Shown: positions 23,778 to 36,212 of the stretch, piece after piece
How positions within the stretch are numbered: the first letter of the stretch is position 1
Layout: the number at the start of each line of letters is the position of its first letter
Source: Pisaster brevispinus
Taxonomy: Eukaryota; Echinodermata; Asteroidea; Forcipulatida; Asteriidae
Assembly: GCA_023634235.1 (NCBI GenBank)
Contig: JAMKCF010000001.1
Coordinates: 610,001-674,000, forward strand
Direction: 5' to 3'
Length of the DNA stretch: 64,000 bases
Notes under the pieces: generated by a model
Told to the model about the DNA's origin: nothing
The model's input: only the letters and a program-made list of their open reading frames with translations
Databases searched by the model: none
Program-made: the position numbers and the translations under genes

Positions 23778-26700
23778 AGCTGTTCCGACATACAGTCGGA
23801 ACAGCTATTGTTTTCGTCGAGATTTTTATTATTTTTATTATTAGCTGTTCCTGACCTACTGTCGGAACAGGTATTGTTTTCGTCGTGATTTTTATTATTT
23901 TTATTATTATTATTCTTTGTTTCTCCCTAAATCCCAATAGCATTTGTACACGTTTTTGTTTAAATCTGTAAAAATAAATTAATGAAATGAAAGATTTAGT
24001 TTTTATACCAAATTAAAGCTTAGTACTTATACTCAACATTAAATTTTAAAAAAGTTAACATTCTTAATTAAAAAGCCTTAATTAGGCTTATGGATATTTA
24101 ATTAGCAAACCTTGTTAAGACCATATCTCAAAAAGTGTACCGCCGATCGTCAAACTTTTTTAGTTTTAGACTTATGAGATGCTGTAGATGTACTTTCCGG
24201 CCTAAAATCACGAACGACGTCACAATGACGTCATTTATTGTGCATTTTTCGCGCGTGAACAAAACACATAGAGATAGGGAAATCAAATCCGACTTCTAGA
24301 AATATCATTTTTCAATTAAGCTCAAATTTAACGTCCTAGATTACACAAACGTCTCTTAAAACAAGTAAGATTTTATTGACCTTAAGTTTAAAAGGATTAA
24401 AACTTATCAAAACATTGTCAGTAAAAAAAAACCCAAATTCTCAGGCAAATTTAACGCCACGGGTACTTTGCCTATAATCTGTGAGTTTATAAATAAAAAC
24501 GGACTCAAGCTTTAAACATTTTAAACGATTGAGGGCGCTATACGAGTTTAACGGTGCTCTTGCTTGCTTTTTTTTCAACTCGATCAAGTCTTAAACCCAT
24601 ATGATCTGTGTTTTTGCGATTTTTGTATGTAGAGTATATTATAAAGAGTCATTCCTGCGGCAACTGACACAAGTCTACGTTCATTCACAAGAATCAAGAA
24701 GAATGTTCTTGCTCTCAGCGCAGAGCGACGTGTCCGCTCAGATCTTGTTGTTATTCAGCGTGAACATTGAAAATAGAACGCCGTGTGTTGGGACGATGTT
24801 GCCCGCGTGTCAGACTTGTCTGCGCTTGGGTCCCGTTCACCGGATAACGATATTTTAGGTTTCTTATGCAAAGGCATTACTTGAAGCTGAATCGTGAAGG
24901 AAACAAGGCTACCCATTCGCCTGAAACCACGTTTTTAAGGTTGTTGTGCGAATGCATTACTTCGGGAAATCACTATGTAGCAAACAACAAACCTGTTGGG
25001 GGTGGAATGAGCCTCGAATTGTAGCTGAATGGGGAAAGGTGTAGAAAAGAAAAAATACATTTTTCATGGGTGTGCATGAAGAGTCAAAATGAACAATAAA
25101 GTCATATCCACTATTTACTATTTTAGCCCAACAAAAACATTCAGTATTAAAAAGACACAACAAATGTTAGTACAATAGCATAGACCAAAATTTAAATCGT
25201 CTACCCAAAATTATTATGTGTTACTAAAGTGCAATTGTGGCATGCACTGAGATGTTATCAGCGGAAAGCAGGCGTAGTAACAGATTAATGATTCCTTTAT
25301 TGAATTAATAATTCGTTTTGAATTAATAATTCGTTTCGAATTCATAATTCGTTTCGAATTTATAATTCTTTGATGAGAGTGGTTCGTGTTACGTACTAAC
25401 GTACTAACGCATTTAATATTTTATCGCAACAAAAATTACATACACGATATTAAAAAGTTTTTTGTTTTTTTTGCAATTATGATTTTAATACAACAGCATA
25501 GACCAACCTGTGGTATGATCGCTTTACTTACTAAATTGTGAGACCTGTGGTGGTGTGATTTTTTTGCGTACTAAATTGTGAAACCGTTTCCATGATATAC
25601 AGCCTTGTGTGGTTTGCGTACAAACTTGTGAGACCTGGACCCAATTTCATGACTCTGCTTACCGTAAGCATAAAACGACGCTTACGGGTGCAGAGAAATC
25701 CGTGCTTACGTCAAGCGTATTTCAGGGGTTAGCAGAGAATATCGGCTTTTTCTCGTGTGTACTTCATGTAACTAGGCATTCTTCGCTTACACAGCTAGCG
25801 CAGAAATTCGACGCTTGCAAAATAAGCGGAGAATGGTGACCGTAAGCGTGGATTTCGGCAGTTACCAGAGCCATGTAATTGGGCTCATTTGTTTAAATGA
25901 GGGGTAGTTCACTTTATACACTAATTTGTGAGACCCAGGCCCAAATACATGGCTCTGCTTACCAAAAGCAAAGAGTCAACGCTTACGGAAGCAGAGAATT
26001 CCGTGCTTACGTCAAGCGTATTTCAGGGGTTAGCAGAGAATTTTGGCTTGTGCGCGTGTGTACTTGACGTAACTAGGCAACTATTATAGTCAATGTTTCG
26101 CGGCACTTTTTGATTGAATTGTTTGACGCTTATCCGAACCGTAAAACGTAAACGTTTAACCGGTTGATCGGTTGGTTAACTGTGTAACTGTCACAGGCTT
26201 AGTATACATGCTAACTTGCGAGACATGTTCCTCGATAACAAAATTTCGAGTAAAAAAAACGTTAGCACATACTGCGGTTGTGATCAAAAACATTGCATCT
26301 TCAGTGCAACATTATTTGGCTCTGCACAATTATCCTGCAAAATAAATGTGCAATCGAATTGTTGTGGAACGCTCTCTAGCGTTCATTGTTCTTGCATTTA
26401 ATACCTCAAGCACAGTTTTCTTAATTATAACAAAGACTATTTGCCTGATTGGAAACGATATTTATGTGCACTTCAAGTTCTTTTCAGTTATAGACTCATT
26501 GAGCATTGAAGATTGAACTTGGGTTACCGTGACCCTATGGTAACCTTTACTTCCGGGTCAACCAGAAGTGGGACCATATCTCAAGAACTACACAACCGAT
26601 GTTCCATTTCTTTTCAGTTATTAGATCCTTTGAACATTGAAGATTGAACTTGGGTTACCGTGACCCAATGTTGACCTTTACTTCTGGGTCAACCGGAAGT

Positions 26701-27124
26701 GGGACCATATCTCAAGAACTACACAACCGATTTTCTTTTTTTTCAATTTTAGACCCCTTGTGCACGAACATACTAATTAGCGTCAACAGGCCCATTTCAC
26801 GACAACTCAAGACAACTCAAGACAACTAAAGACAACAAGTTTAAAATACCATATAACGAAGACTATGACACAATCCAATTCCATTTCTTTTCAGTTATTA
26901 GATCCTTTGAACATTGAAGATTGAACTTAGGTTACCGTGACCCCATATTGACCTTTACTTACGGTTCAACCGGAAGTGGGACCATATCTATAGAACTAAA
27001 CACCCTATCTTCAATTTCTTTTCAGTTATAGACCCCTTGTGCATTCAAGATTGAACTTGGGTTTAATCAAAGCACAACAAAACGGAACAGCTTTGTGTTT
27101 GTTCACAAACACCTCAATGTCTAG
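23778..27124 (+). mobile_element. Helentron-like unit C
   Basis: Two tandem 5' modules (23778 and 23843), then the AT-rich head with the landmark aatcccaatagcatttgtac. A TGACGT-rich patch near 24210-24230, the shared interior from about 24640, full and half GCTTAC elements, minisatellite units around 26480-27060, and the 3' hairpin with CTAG at 27121-27124. No gene recognised. Confidence 0.7.
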
Positions 27125-29850
27125 TTATTATTTTTATGCTTTGTTTCCACCCTTAATCCCATAGCATTTGTACACGTTTTTTCTTTAGGCCTAATATCCT
27201 AGAGTGTAAATAGAAAAGAGTTGAATCATATATCAAATTGAAGCTTAGAACATAAACTTGACTCTTAATGTAAAAAATATTAAAATTCTTAATTAATTAG
27301 CCTCTTTACAGCAGGGTGAATATTTAATTAGCCAATCTTTGCAGCACCATATCTCAAAAAGTATACACCCGATCGTCAAACTTGTTTCAGTTTTAGACTT
27401 CTGAGATACTGTAGATGTGCTTTTCGGCCTAAAATGTGGAACGACGTCACAATTACGTCATCTATTGCGCATTTTCGCCCGTGTACAAAACACATGGGAT
27501 GCTTTTTAAACAATTGAGGGCGCTATATCAGTTTAACGGTGCTCTTGCTTGCTTTTTTAAAACTAGATCAAGTCCTCCTAAACACATTGGCCCGTGGTGT
27601 TGCGTTTTTTATATGTAGAGTATATTATAAAGAGTCATTCCTGCGCCGACAGACACAAGTCTACGTTCATTCACAAGAATCGAGAATTATTCTTGCTCTC
27701 ACCACAGAGCGTCGTGTCCGCTCTGATCGCTCGTTATTCAGCGTGAACGTAGCAAAATAGAACGCCGTGTTGTGGGACGATGTTGCCCGCGTGGCAGACT
27801 TGTCTGCGCTTGGGTCCCGTTCACCGGAAAACGATGTTTTAGGTTTGTTATGCAAACGCAATACTTGAAGCTGAATCGTGAAGGGAACAAGGCTACCCAT
27901 TCGCCTGAAACCACGTTTTTAAGGTTCTTGTGCGAATGCATTACTTCGGGAAATCACTATGTAGCAAACAACAAACCTGTTGGGGTTGCAATAAGGCGAG
28001 GCTCGAATTGTAGCTGAATGGGGAAAGGTGTAGAAAAGAAAAAATACATTTTTCATGGGTGTGCATGAAGAGCCAAAATTAACGATAAAGTCATATCCAA
28101 TATTTACTATTTTAGCCCAACAAAAACATGCAGTATTAAAAAGACACAACAAATGTTAGTACAATAGCATAGACCAAAATTTAAATCGTCTACCCAAAAT
28201 TATTATGTTCTATTAAAGCCCTGTTGTGGCATGCACTGAGACGTTATCAGCGGAAAGCAGGCATAGTAAAAGATTAATAATTCGCTTTGAAGTTTGAATT
28301 AATAATTCGTTTCGAATTCATAATTCGTTTCGAATACATAATTCTTTGATAAGAGTGGAAGTTCGTGTTACGTACTAACTTATTAACTTATACCGCATTT
28401 AAAATTTTATCGCTAAAAAAATTACATACACGATACTAAAAAGTTTTTGTTTTTTTACAATTATGATTTTAATACAACAGCATAGACCAATCTTTACTTA
28501 CTAACTTGTGAGACCTGTGGTGTGATCGCTTTACTTACTAAATTGTGAGACCTGTGGTGTGATTGGTTTACGTACTAAATTGTGAAACCTATTCCATGAT
28601 ATACAGTCTTGTGTGGTTTGCGTACTAACTTGTGAGACCTGAACCCAATTTCGTGACTCTGCTTACCGTAAGCAAATAATCGACGCTTACGGAAGCAGAG
28701 AATTCCTTGCTTACGTCAAGCGTATTTCAGGGGTTAGCAGAGAATTTCGCCGTTTTCTCGTGTGTACTTCACATAACTAGGCATTCTTCGCTTACACAGC
28801 TAGCGCAGAAATTCAACGCCTGCAAAATAAGTTGAAAATGGTGACCGTAAGCATGGATTTCGGCAGTAACCAGAGCCATGTAATTTGGCTCATTCGTTTA
28901 AATGAGTGGTAGTTCACTTTATACACTAAGTTGTGAGACCCAGGCCCAAATACATGGCTCTGCTTACCAAAAGCAAATAATCAACGCTTACGGCAGCAAC
29001 TTCCGTGCTTACGTCAAGCGTATTTCAGGGGTTAGCATAGAATTTTGGCTTGTGCGCGTATGTACTTGACGTAACTAGGCAATTATTATAGTCAATGTTT
29101 CGCGGCACTTTTTGATTGAATTGTTTTACGCTTATTCGAACCGTAAAAATGTAAACGTTTAACCGGTTGATCAGTTGGTTAACCGTGTAACTTTCACAGG
29201 CTTAGTATACAAGCTAACTTGTGAGACGTGTTCCTCGATAACGAAATTTCGAGTAAAAAATATGTTAACACATCTGTGGTTGTGATAAAAAACATTGCCT
29301 CTTCAGTGCAACATTATTTGGCTCTGCACAATCATCCTGCAAAATAAATGCGCATGTGGAATCGAATTGTTGTGGAGAGCCTCTAGCGTTCAATGTTTCT
29401 TGCATTTAATACCTCAAGCACAGTTTTCATATAACAAAGACTATGAGCCTGATTGGAAACGATATTTATGTGCATTTCAAGTTCTTTTCAGTTATAGACT
29501 CATTGAGGATTGAAGATTGAACTTGGGTTACCGTGACCCCATGTTAACCTTTACTTCCGGGTCAACCAGAAGTGGGAACATATCTCAAGAACTACACAAT
29601 CCAATTCCATTTCTTTTCAGTTATTAGATCCTTTGAACATTGAAGATTGAACTTGGGTTACCGTGAGCCCATGTTGACCTTTACTTACGGGTCAACCGGA
29701 AGTGTAACCATATCTGAAGAACTAAACACCCGATTTTCAATTTCTTTTTAGTTATAGACCCCTTGTGCATTGAAGATTGAACTTGGGTTTAATCAAAGCA
29801 CAAAAAAACGGAACAGCTTTGTGTTTGTTCACAAACACCTCAATGTTTAG
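27125..29850 (+). mobile_element. Helentron-like unit D
   Basis: Same order of interior landmarks as unit C but lacking the 5' hairpin module; it starts directly at the AT-rich head after CTAG. The 3' hairpin is present, but the terminus reads TTAG at 29847-29850, a decayed end. Confidence 0.65.
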
Positions 29851-31320
29851 TTAATCTTTGTTTCCATCTAAATCCCATAGCATTGCTACACGTTTTTTTC
29901 TTTAAGCCTAATATCCTAGAGCGTAAATACGATAGAGTTAAATCTTATATCAAATTAAAGCTTAGAACATAAACTTAACTCTAAATGTATTTTTGTTAAA
30001 ATTCTTAACTAATTAACCACATGATCTTCATTTAAATATTTAATTAGTCAATCTTTGCAGCACCTTATCTCAAGAAGTACACGGCCGATTTTCAAAATGT
30101 TTTTCATTTATAGACTCCTTGGGCATTGGCGATTAGCCTTGGGTTGCGTGACCCTATGTTGACCTTTACTTCCAGGTCAACCGGAAGTGGGACCATATGT
30201 TAAGAACCACACAACCGATTTTCAATTTCTTTTCAGTTATAGACCCTTTGAGCATTGAAGATTGAACTTGGGTTACCGTTACCCCATGTTGACCTTTACT
30301 TCGTGGTCAACCGGTAGTGGGACCATATTAAAAAACTACGCAGCCGATTTAATTTCTTTTCAGTTATAGACCCTTTGAGCATTGAAGATTGAACTTGGGT
30401 TACCGTGACCCCATGTTGACCTTTACTTCCGGGTCAACCGGAAGTGGGACCATATATCTTAAGAACCACACAACCGATTTTCAATTTCTTTTCAGTTATA
30501 GACCCTTTGAGCATTGAAGATTGAACTTGGGTTACCGTTACCCCATGTTGACCTTTACTTCGTGGTCAACCGGTAGTGAGACCATATGTAAAGAACTACG
30601 CAGCCGATTTAATTTCTTTTCAGTTATAGACCTTTTGAGCATTGAAGATTGAACTTGGGTTACCGTGACCCGATGTTGACCTTTACTTCCGGGTCAACCG
30701 GAAGTGGGACCATATCTTAAGAACCACACAACCGATTTTCAATTTCTTTTCAGTTATAGACCCTTTGAGCATTGAAGATTGAACTTGGGTTACCGTTACC
30801 CCACGTTGACCTTTACTTCGTGGTCAACCGGAAGTTGGACCATTTTTTAAGAACTACACAACCCATTTTAATTTTTTTTAAAGATAGACCCTTTGGGCAT
30901 TGAAGATTAGCCTTGTGTTACCTTGAAACAATGTTAACCTTTACTTCCAGGTCAACCGGAAGTGGGACCATTTCTCAAGAACTACACAACCCATTTTCAA
31001 TTTCTTTTCAGTGACAGACTCTTCGGGCATTGCAGATAAGCCTTGTGTTGACCTTTACTTCGGGGTCAACCGGAAGTGGGACAAATCTCAAGAACTATAA
31101 AGCCGAATTTCAATTTGTTTAAGTTAAAAACCCTTTAAAGATTGAAGATAAATTTTGGGTTACCGTAACTCCATGTTGACCTTTACTTCCGGGTCAACCG
31201 AAAGTGGAACCATATCGTTCAATCTTGAAATTAGCTTCACTTTAAATGTCTGGATCGTTTAATCAAAGCACAACAAAACGGAACAGCTTCGTGTTTGTTC
31301 ACAAACACCTGAATGTCTAG
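29851..31320 (+). mobile_element. Helentron-like unit E (internally deleted)
   Basis: AT-rich head followed almost at once by about nine minisatellite units (30070-31230), each ~115-131 bp, with the motif cttccgggtcaaccggaag or variants. Ends with the 3' hairpin and CTAG 31317-31320. The whole middle part found in C and D is missing. Confidence 0.68.
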
Positions 31321-31385
31321 TTTTATTTATTTTTTTAGCTCTTCCATGCTGCAGAGACTTTGCGAAAAGACATCAAACAAGCATC
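31321..31385 (+). other. Tail of Gypsy copy A beyond the Helentron cluster
   Basis: Matches 36152-36213 of copy B (T-rich stretch, then ctcttccatgc...agacatcaaacaagcat), that is, the sequence just upstream of the extra zinc-finger frame. It then switches to gag sequence with the three bases cat shared by both partners. Confidence 0.75.
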
Positions 31386-32160
31386 AGTCAGCCGCATTTT
31401 TTTGCGGCCAGTCTTCAAGGGACAGCGTTGAAAGTTCTTAGCTGTTCTCATCAAGAGAGGAGGTGCCCCAATTATGCGGAGTTGGTCGATCTGCTTGAGG
31501 CGCAATTTGGCCAGGACAAATGACAAAAAATTAGATGATGGAGTTGAGGACCCGAAGGAAAGGGCCCAAAGAGACATTAAGGGAGTTGGGACAGGCGGTT
31601 TGCGAATTGGTTTTACAGTGGCTAATCCTGAATTTTCGGAAGAGGGTAAAGACAGATTGACCAGAGGACATTTCACAGACGCAATGGGTAGTCAAACAAT
31701 CCGTGAGGGGATTTTCAGGGCAAGGCCGACGACGCTTGACGAAGCGATAAGAGCAGCACTTGCCAAAGAGAATTTCGAGCGGATGGAGGAACAGCGCAGT
31801 GACAGAGGATGCTTAAGAATTGCCGAGCAAGTGAAACCACGAGTGACCCTTTCCTGGCACAGATAAAGCAGGTTGTAGCAGAACAGATGAACCAGTACAG
31901 AGGCCCTCGACCTGTTGACATGATAGTTTTACAGAGAGGCCGTCGTGGTATCAGAAAAGCCCTCAGATTAAACAGAATCACAGTACGGGGAAACAATATT
32001 TTACAGTTACGTGTTTCAACTGCCAAGGGGTGGGAGATTTTGCAAAAGAGTCTCCAAGACCTCGATACCTGGAAAACAACAAACCGATTCTGGGAAACGG
32101 GGCACGGTCGACCTTGGGACCCGAAGGAAGGCTGCCTCAAGGGGAGGGTCCGAAAAGAAA
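31383..32160 (+). pseudogene. Gypsy copy B gag, 5'-truncated and frameshifted
   Basis: Begins inside gag (equivalent to about 8187 in copy A) and lacks the LTR, primer site and first part of gag. Several frames (31474-31866, 31809-32201). The zinc knuckle near 32012 has lost both its His position (Asp) and its last Cys (Ser). Confidence 0.7.
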
Positions 32161-33844
32161 ATAGAGACAAAGAAACCAAAGCTAGAAGACGAGTCACATG
32201 AGCATGAACCATTAGAAACTGAAACGTATCGGCGCAGACAAGGATTGTTCATAACGGGAGCAGTAAGTGGTACCGGCATCCAATTTCTGGTCGATACCGG
32301 TGCCATAGACACCGTCATGTCAAGGGCAGCTTTTTATATGATTCCAAGGGAATCAAGGCCGAAGTTATGGCCTGCTGGCGATTTAATAGTGCGTCAAGTT
32401 ATTGGTGCTCCTGTACGTTCCATATGGGGGACAATCAACATTGACATTTAAAAATTGGCCGTACAAAAATTCCAGTACGTGCTGTGGTGACTGATATGGA
32501 TGTTCCGGCCATACTTGGTATGGACTTCCCTCTAAGGTCGCAAGGAGGGCTAAATTTTAGGACATTGGAGTTGATCATGAATGGAAAACGTTATCAGTGC
32601 AGTGATCACCTTGGGTCTGCTTTCTGTCATAGAGTTGTGGTAGAAAAGACTACAACAATTCCCCCTGGACATGAGGCCATCATACCGGCCTACATCAAGT
32701 CAAGCAAAACCATTGTGAATTTAGGCATTATAAAACCCGTGGAAGGATGTGGGGAAGTCACCTCTGGAGGCCTGGTATTGGCAAGGACGCTAGTAAAATC
32801 TGGACAAGGCCCAGTCGGAGTAAGAGTTTTTAACCCAGGCAGAAATGTGTGTGTCATCCGGGGTGCTACGACGGCGGGGATACTCACCCCTGTAGAAGAA
32901 GAAAACATAGAAGAGAAGAGACTGCTTGATGCCCTGGACAGAGGTACGGCTGCTAAAGTGCCACCGCACCTCCAGGACCTTTGGAGAAGGAGTATTCAAA
33001 ATCTAGATCCAAATCAACATGGTGTAGTGACAAAGCTGATCTCGGAGTTTCAATATGTATTCTCAAAAGGAGATGATGACCTAGGCCAGACAGATTTGGT
33101 AGAACACAGGATAGACACAGGGAACGCACGCCCAATCAGGCAGAGGGTACGAAGGCAGCCAAATTGCAACCAAGAAGAGATTGCAAAGCAAGTGAAAGAT
33201 CTAGTCGATAGGGGCGTGGTTGAACCCTCGGACAGCCTGTTTGCGGCTAATGTTGTGCTAGTCCAAAAGAAGGATGGCACAAAAAGTTTCTGTGTGGATT
33301 ATAGACAACTCAATGAAGTGACAATTAAGGACGCATATCCGATACCTAGGATCGACGAGACACTGGATGCACTCTCCGGAGCAAAGTTGTTCTCTACCCT
33401 AGAATTGGCTTCTGGTTATTGGCAGGTTGCGCTGGATCAGGAGGCAAGACAGAAGTCGGCTTTTGTCGTACTAGGAGGATTATTTCAGTGGAAGGTGATA
33501 CCGTTTTGGGGCTCTGTAATGCCCCAGCCACCTTCGAGAGGCTAATGAAACGACTAGTAGCAAGCCTCCACTGGAGGTCCCTCTTAGTCTACTTGGACGA
33601 TGTAATTGTTTATGGGAGAACAGTAGAAGAAGAGGCAGGTCGCCTCAGAGAGGTGTTCTTGAGGTTGCAACAGGCAGACCTAAAGATGAAGCCAGGGAAG
33701 TGGTCATTGTTTGGAAAGACTGTGAAATACCTGGGCCATATCGTTTCCGAAGGAGGCATAGCAACAGAACCCCCAAAAATACAGGTCGTACGGGACTGGC
33801 CTGCACCTGGAAACTTAAGGAAGTTAGGGGATTCCTCAGATTAG
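32161..33844 (+). pseudogene. Gypsy copy B protease and reverse transcriptase
   Basis: The protease triad DTG is at 32292-32300. A 353-codon frame (32484-33545) covers the protease-RT linker and the first RT blocks; a second frame (33419-33844) carries YLDD near 33588-33599. The frame breaks near 33505 and 33815 are at the same positions as in copy A. Confidence 0.85.
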
Positions 33845-34537
33845 CCTCCTATTATCGAAGATTCATCAAGGGTTTTGCGGACATTGCACGTCCCCTCCAC
33901 CGATTGACTGAAAAATCGCGTGAATTCCTATGGGAGGGCACGTGTGAGACGGCATTCAACACTCTGAAGAGACACTTTAATACAAGAAGCCCCTTTACTA
34001 GGTTATCCTCGACCTGAAGGTCAGTACATCTTAGACACAGACGCCAGCGGGACAGGTATTGGCACTGTCCTGTCTCAAATGCAAGAAGGGACGGAGAAGG
34101 TAGTTACCTATGCCAATCGAGCATTGTCAAAACCAGAGAAAAACTACTGTGTAACAAGGCGCGAACTGCTTGCAGTAGTTCACTTCCTCAAGCACTTCAA
34201 GCAATATCTGTATGGTCGACGAATTATTGTCCTTACAGACCATGGATCACATACTTAGCTGACGAATTTCCGTAACCTGGAAGGTCAATTAGCAAGATTG
34301 CTACAGATTTTGGGAGAGTACGATTACTTCATTGTGCACCGTCCAGGTAAAAAGCATGCTAATGCCGATGGTTTGTCCAGGCAACTTTGCCGTCAATGTG
34401 GAAGGAGTGATGTCGGAGGCAACGAGGCGCCGCCACATCAGAAACAGGAGGGGCTGTACACACGGACGCTAGTCACGCAGCTAATAATGACAAAGGAGAC
34501 ACTTCGCCACGCCCAACTTGAAGACCACACACAATGA
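33845..34537 (+). pseudogene. Gypsy copy B RNase H
   Basis: Tether and RNase H segments (LDTDASGTG near 34027; FIVHRPGKKHANAD near 34331-34375) with several frame changes, including an insertion near 33977. It preserves the ~30 bases missing from copy A around 34180-34215. Confidence 0.8.
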
Positions 34538-34641
34538 GTCGGATAATTAAAAGGAAAGAAGAGGACACAAACCGACCAGACTGGGAAGCAATTGCGCCGT
34601 TTAGCCCAACTTTCAAGACGTACACGTCTAATTAGAACCGG

Positions 34642-35998
34642 TTGGAGATCCGGGGTGGAGTACTACACAGGCGTTTGGAGATTGAATATGGTAAGGAAAT
34701 AAAGTGGCAGGTGGTAATCCCAGCGACCTTTTGGGAAGAATTGATGGCAGAACTGCATGGTGGACACACCAGTGGCCATCTAGGGAATCGCAAAACACTG
34801 GCTAAGCTAAGAGATCGATATTTCTGGGCAGGAATGAGTGCACACGTACGTTCCTTCTTGAGGAATTGTGAGCGATGTGCGAAACGGAAGTCACCAGGGA
34901 AAAGGAGGAAGCCCCCTCTCCAACAGTTGCCAGTCGGTGCACGTATGGAGAGGGTGGCTTTGGACATCGTAGGACCTATCACAGAGACAAATGATGGAAA
35001 TAGATGGATTTTGGTGATGGGTGATTATTTCACCAAGTGTGCATCGATGGTGGCAAGGACATTTGTTGAAGAGTTTGTCTGCCGAATCAGAATGCCGTTG
35101 GAGTTGCACTCTGACCAGAAATTTTGAATCAAAGGTTTTCCGAGAAATGTGTGAAATTCTAGGTATCCAAAAGACGAGGACGAACCCATACAACCCAAAG
35201 TCTGATGGAATGATCGAGCGTTTTAATCGGACGCTAATCAATACAGTTGCAACTATGATAGATCCCATCAAGAAACAAAAGGATTGGGACAGACAGCTCT
35301 CATTTGCAACGTTTGCGTATCGAAGTTCACCTCACGAAAGTACAGGCAAAACTCCAGTGATGATGATGCTTGGTAGGGAGGTTACACTCCCTGTGGATCT
35401 ACAGTTTGGAACTGAGGTGAACACGCAAATCACAGGACATGACACCGACTACGCCGAGGAGTAACGGCAGAGGTTGGAAGAAGCCCATCAGAGGGCTCGA
35501 AGCCAACTGAAGAAAAGTGCTAGGAGACAGAAGAAACAGTACGACCGACTGACATCTGGCAAATCGTTCAAGGAAGGAGACTTTGCATGGTAACATAATC
35601 CTGCAAGGAAGAAAGGTGTTTCGCCCAAGTTAGAAAGCCGCTGGGAAGGACCCTATCTGATCCTGGATAAGTTATCCGATGTAACTTTTAGGATCCAGAA
35701 AACTCCGAGGGCGAGGAAGAAAGTAGTACACTCTGATCGCTTGAAGCACTATGAAGGTGAACATCTTCAACCTTGGAATTTAAGGTGCCCGGTAGTTGAA
35801 GAAAAACCAATGGAGGTAGAACAGGTTGACTTCACCCCTGATTTCCCTGGCGATCACTTAAGTTCACCACCTACTAACCATCAACCAAATGGCGTACGGC
35901 CTTCAGTTGATGTGGTGGAAATGATCACATCAGTCGGGACTGATGCACCATCAGAAACGGATCAGGGGCAGCCCCAACTTTCAAAAGAGATAAATCTG
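34642..35998 (+). pseudogene. Gypsy copy B integrase
   Basis: The HHCC domain and the first catalytic Asp are in frame 34642-35127. A deletion near 35038 and a 5-bp loss near 35119, beside the second Asp, break the frame. The third acidic residue (GMIERFNR) and the C-terminal part are in frame 35021-35464, ended by the same TAA as in copy A. The GPY/F tail follows to a stop at 35996-35998, with an extra stop near 35591. Confidence 0.85.
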
Positions 35999-36031
35999 TA
36001 TATAAGGATTTGGTTACAAATCAAAGTCGGG

Positions 36032-36044
36032 AACCCCCCCCCCC

Positions 36045-36076
<32 letters not shown>
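36032..36076 (+). repeat. Poly-C / poly-A tract
   Basis: A run of about 13 C followed by about 30 A in copy B. The corresponding site in copy A (12816-12830) is a shorter C run with no long A run, so this is local slippage. Confidence 0.9.
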
Positions 36077-36083
<7 letters not shown>

Positions 36084-36146
36084 GAGGTTACCTCTGCGGT
36101 TCCGATAAGAAGTTATGTACGGAAGAATACACGCAGTGATTGCCAT

Positions 36147-36160
36147 GATTATTTTATTTC
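36147..36160 (+). other. Empty site for the Helentron cluster
   Basis: Reads gattattttatttc in copy B. In copy A the left half (gattatt, to 12906) and the right half (ttttattta..., from 31321) are separated by the 18.4-kb cluster. This fits insertion between T residues without a clear target duplication. Confidence 0.75.
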
Positions 36161-36212
36161 TTTTTTTATCTCTTCCATGCAGCAGAGAGTTTGGGAAAAG
36201 ACATCAAACAAG

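Larger units (their letters stand above)
12907..31320 (+). mobile_element. Head-to-tail cluster of Helentron-like elements (family 1)
   Basis: Five direct units are delimited by 3' ends at 19304, 23775, 27124, 29850 and 31320. A full 3' end has a subterminal copy of CGGAACAGCTT, the hairpin gtgtttgttcacaaacac, about 7-8 bases, then CTAG followed by T. 5' ends carry AGCTGTTCCGACatacaGTCGG..., then TATTGTTTTCGTCGAGATTTTTATTATT. AGCTGTTCCG at the 5' end is the inverted repeat of CGGAACAGCT near the 3' end, the subterminal inverted repeat design of Helentrons. No Rep/helicase or endonuclease gene is visible, so all units are non-autonomous. The assignment rests on structure, not on a database match. 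Confidence 0.72.
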
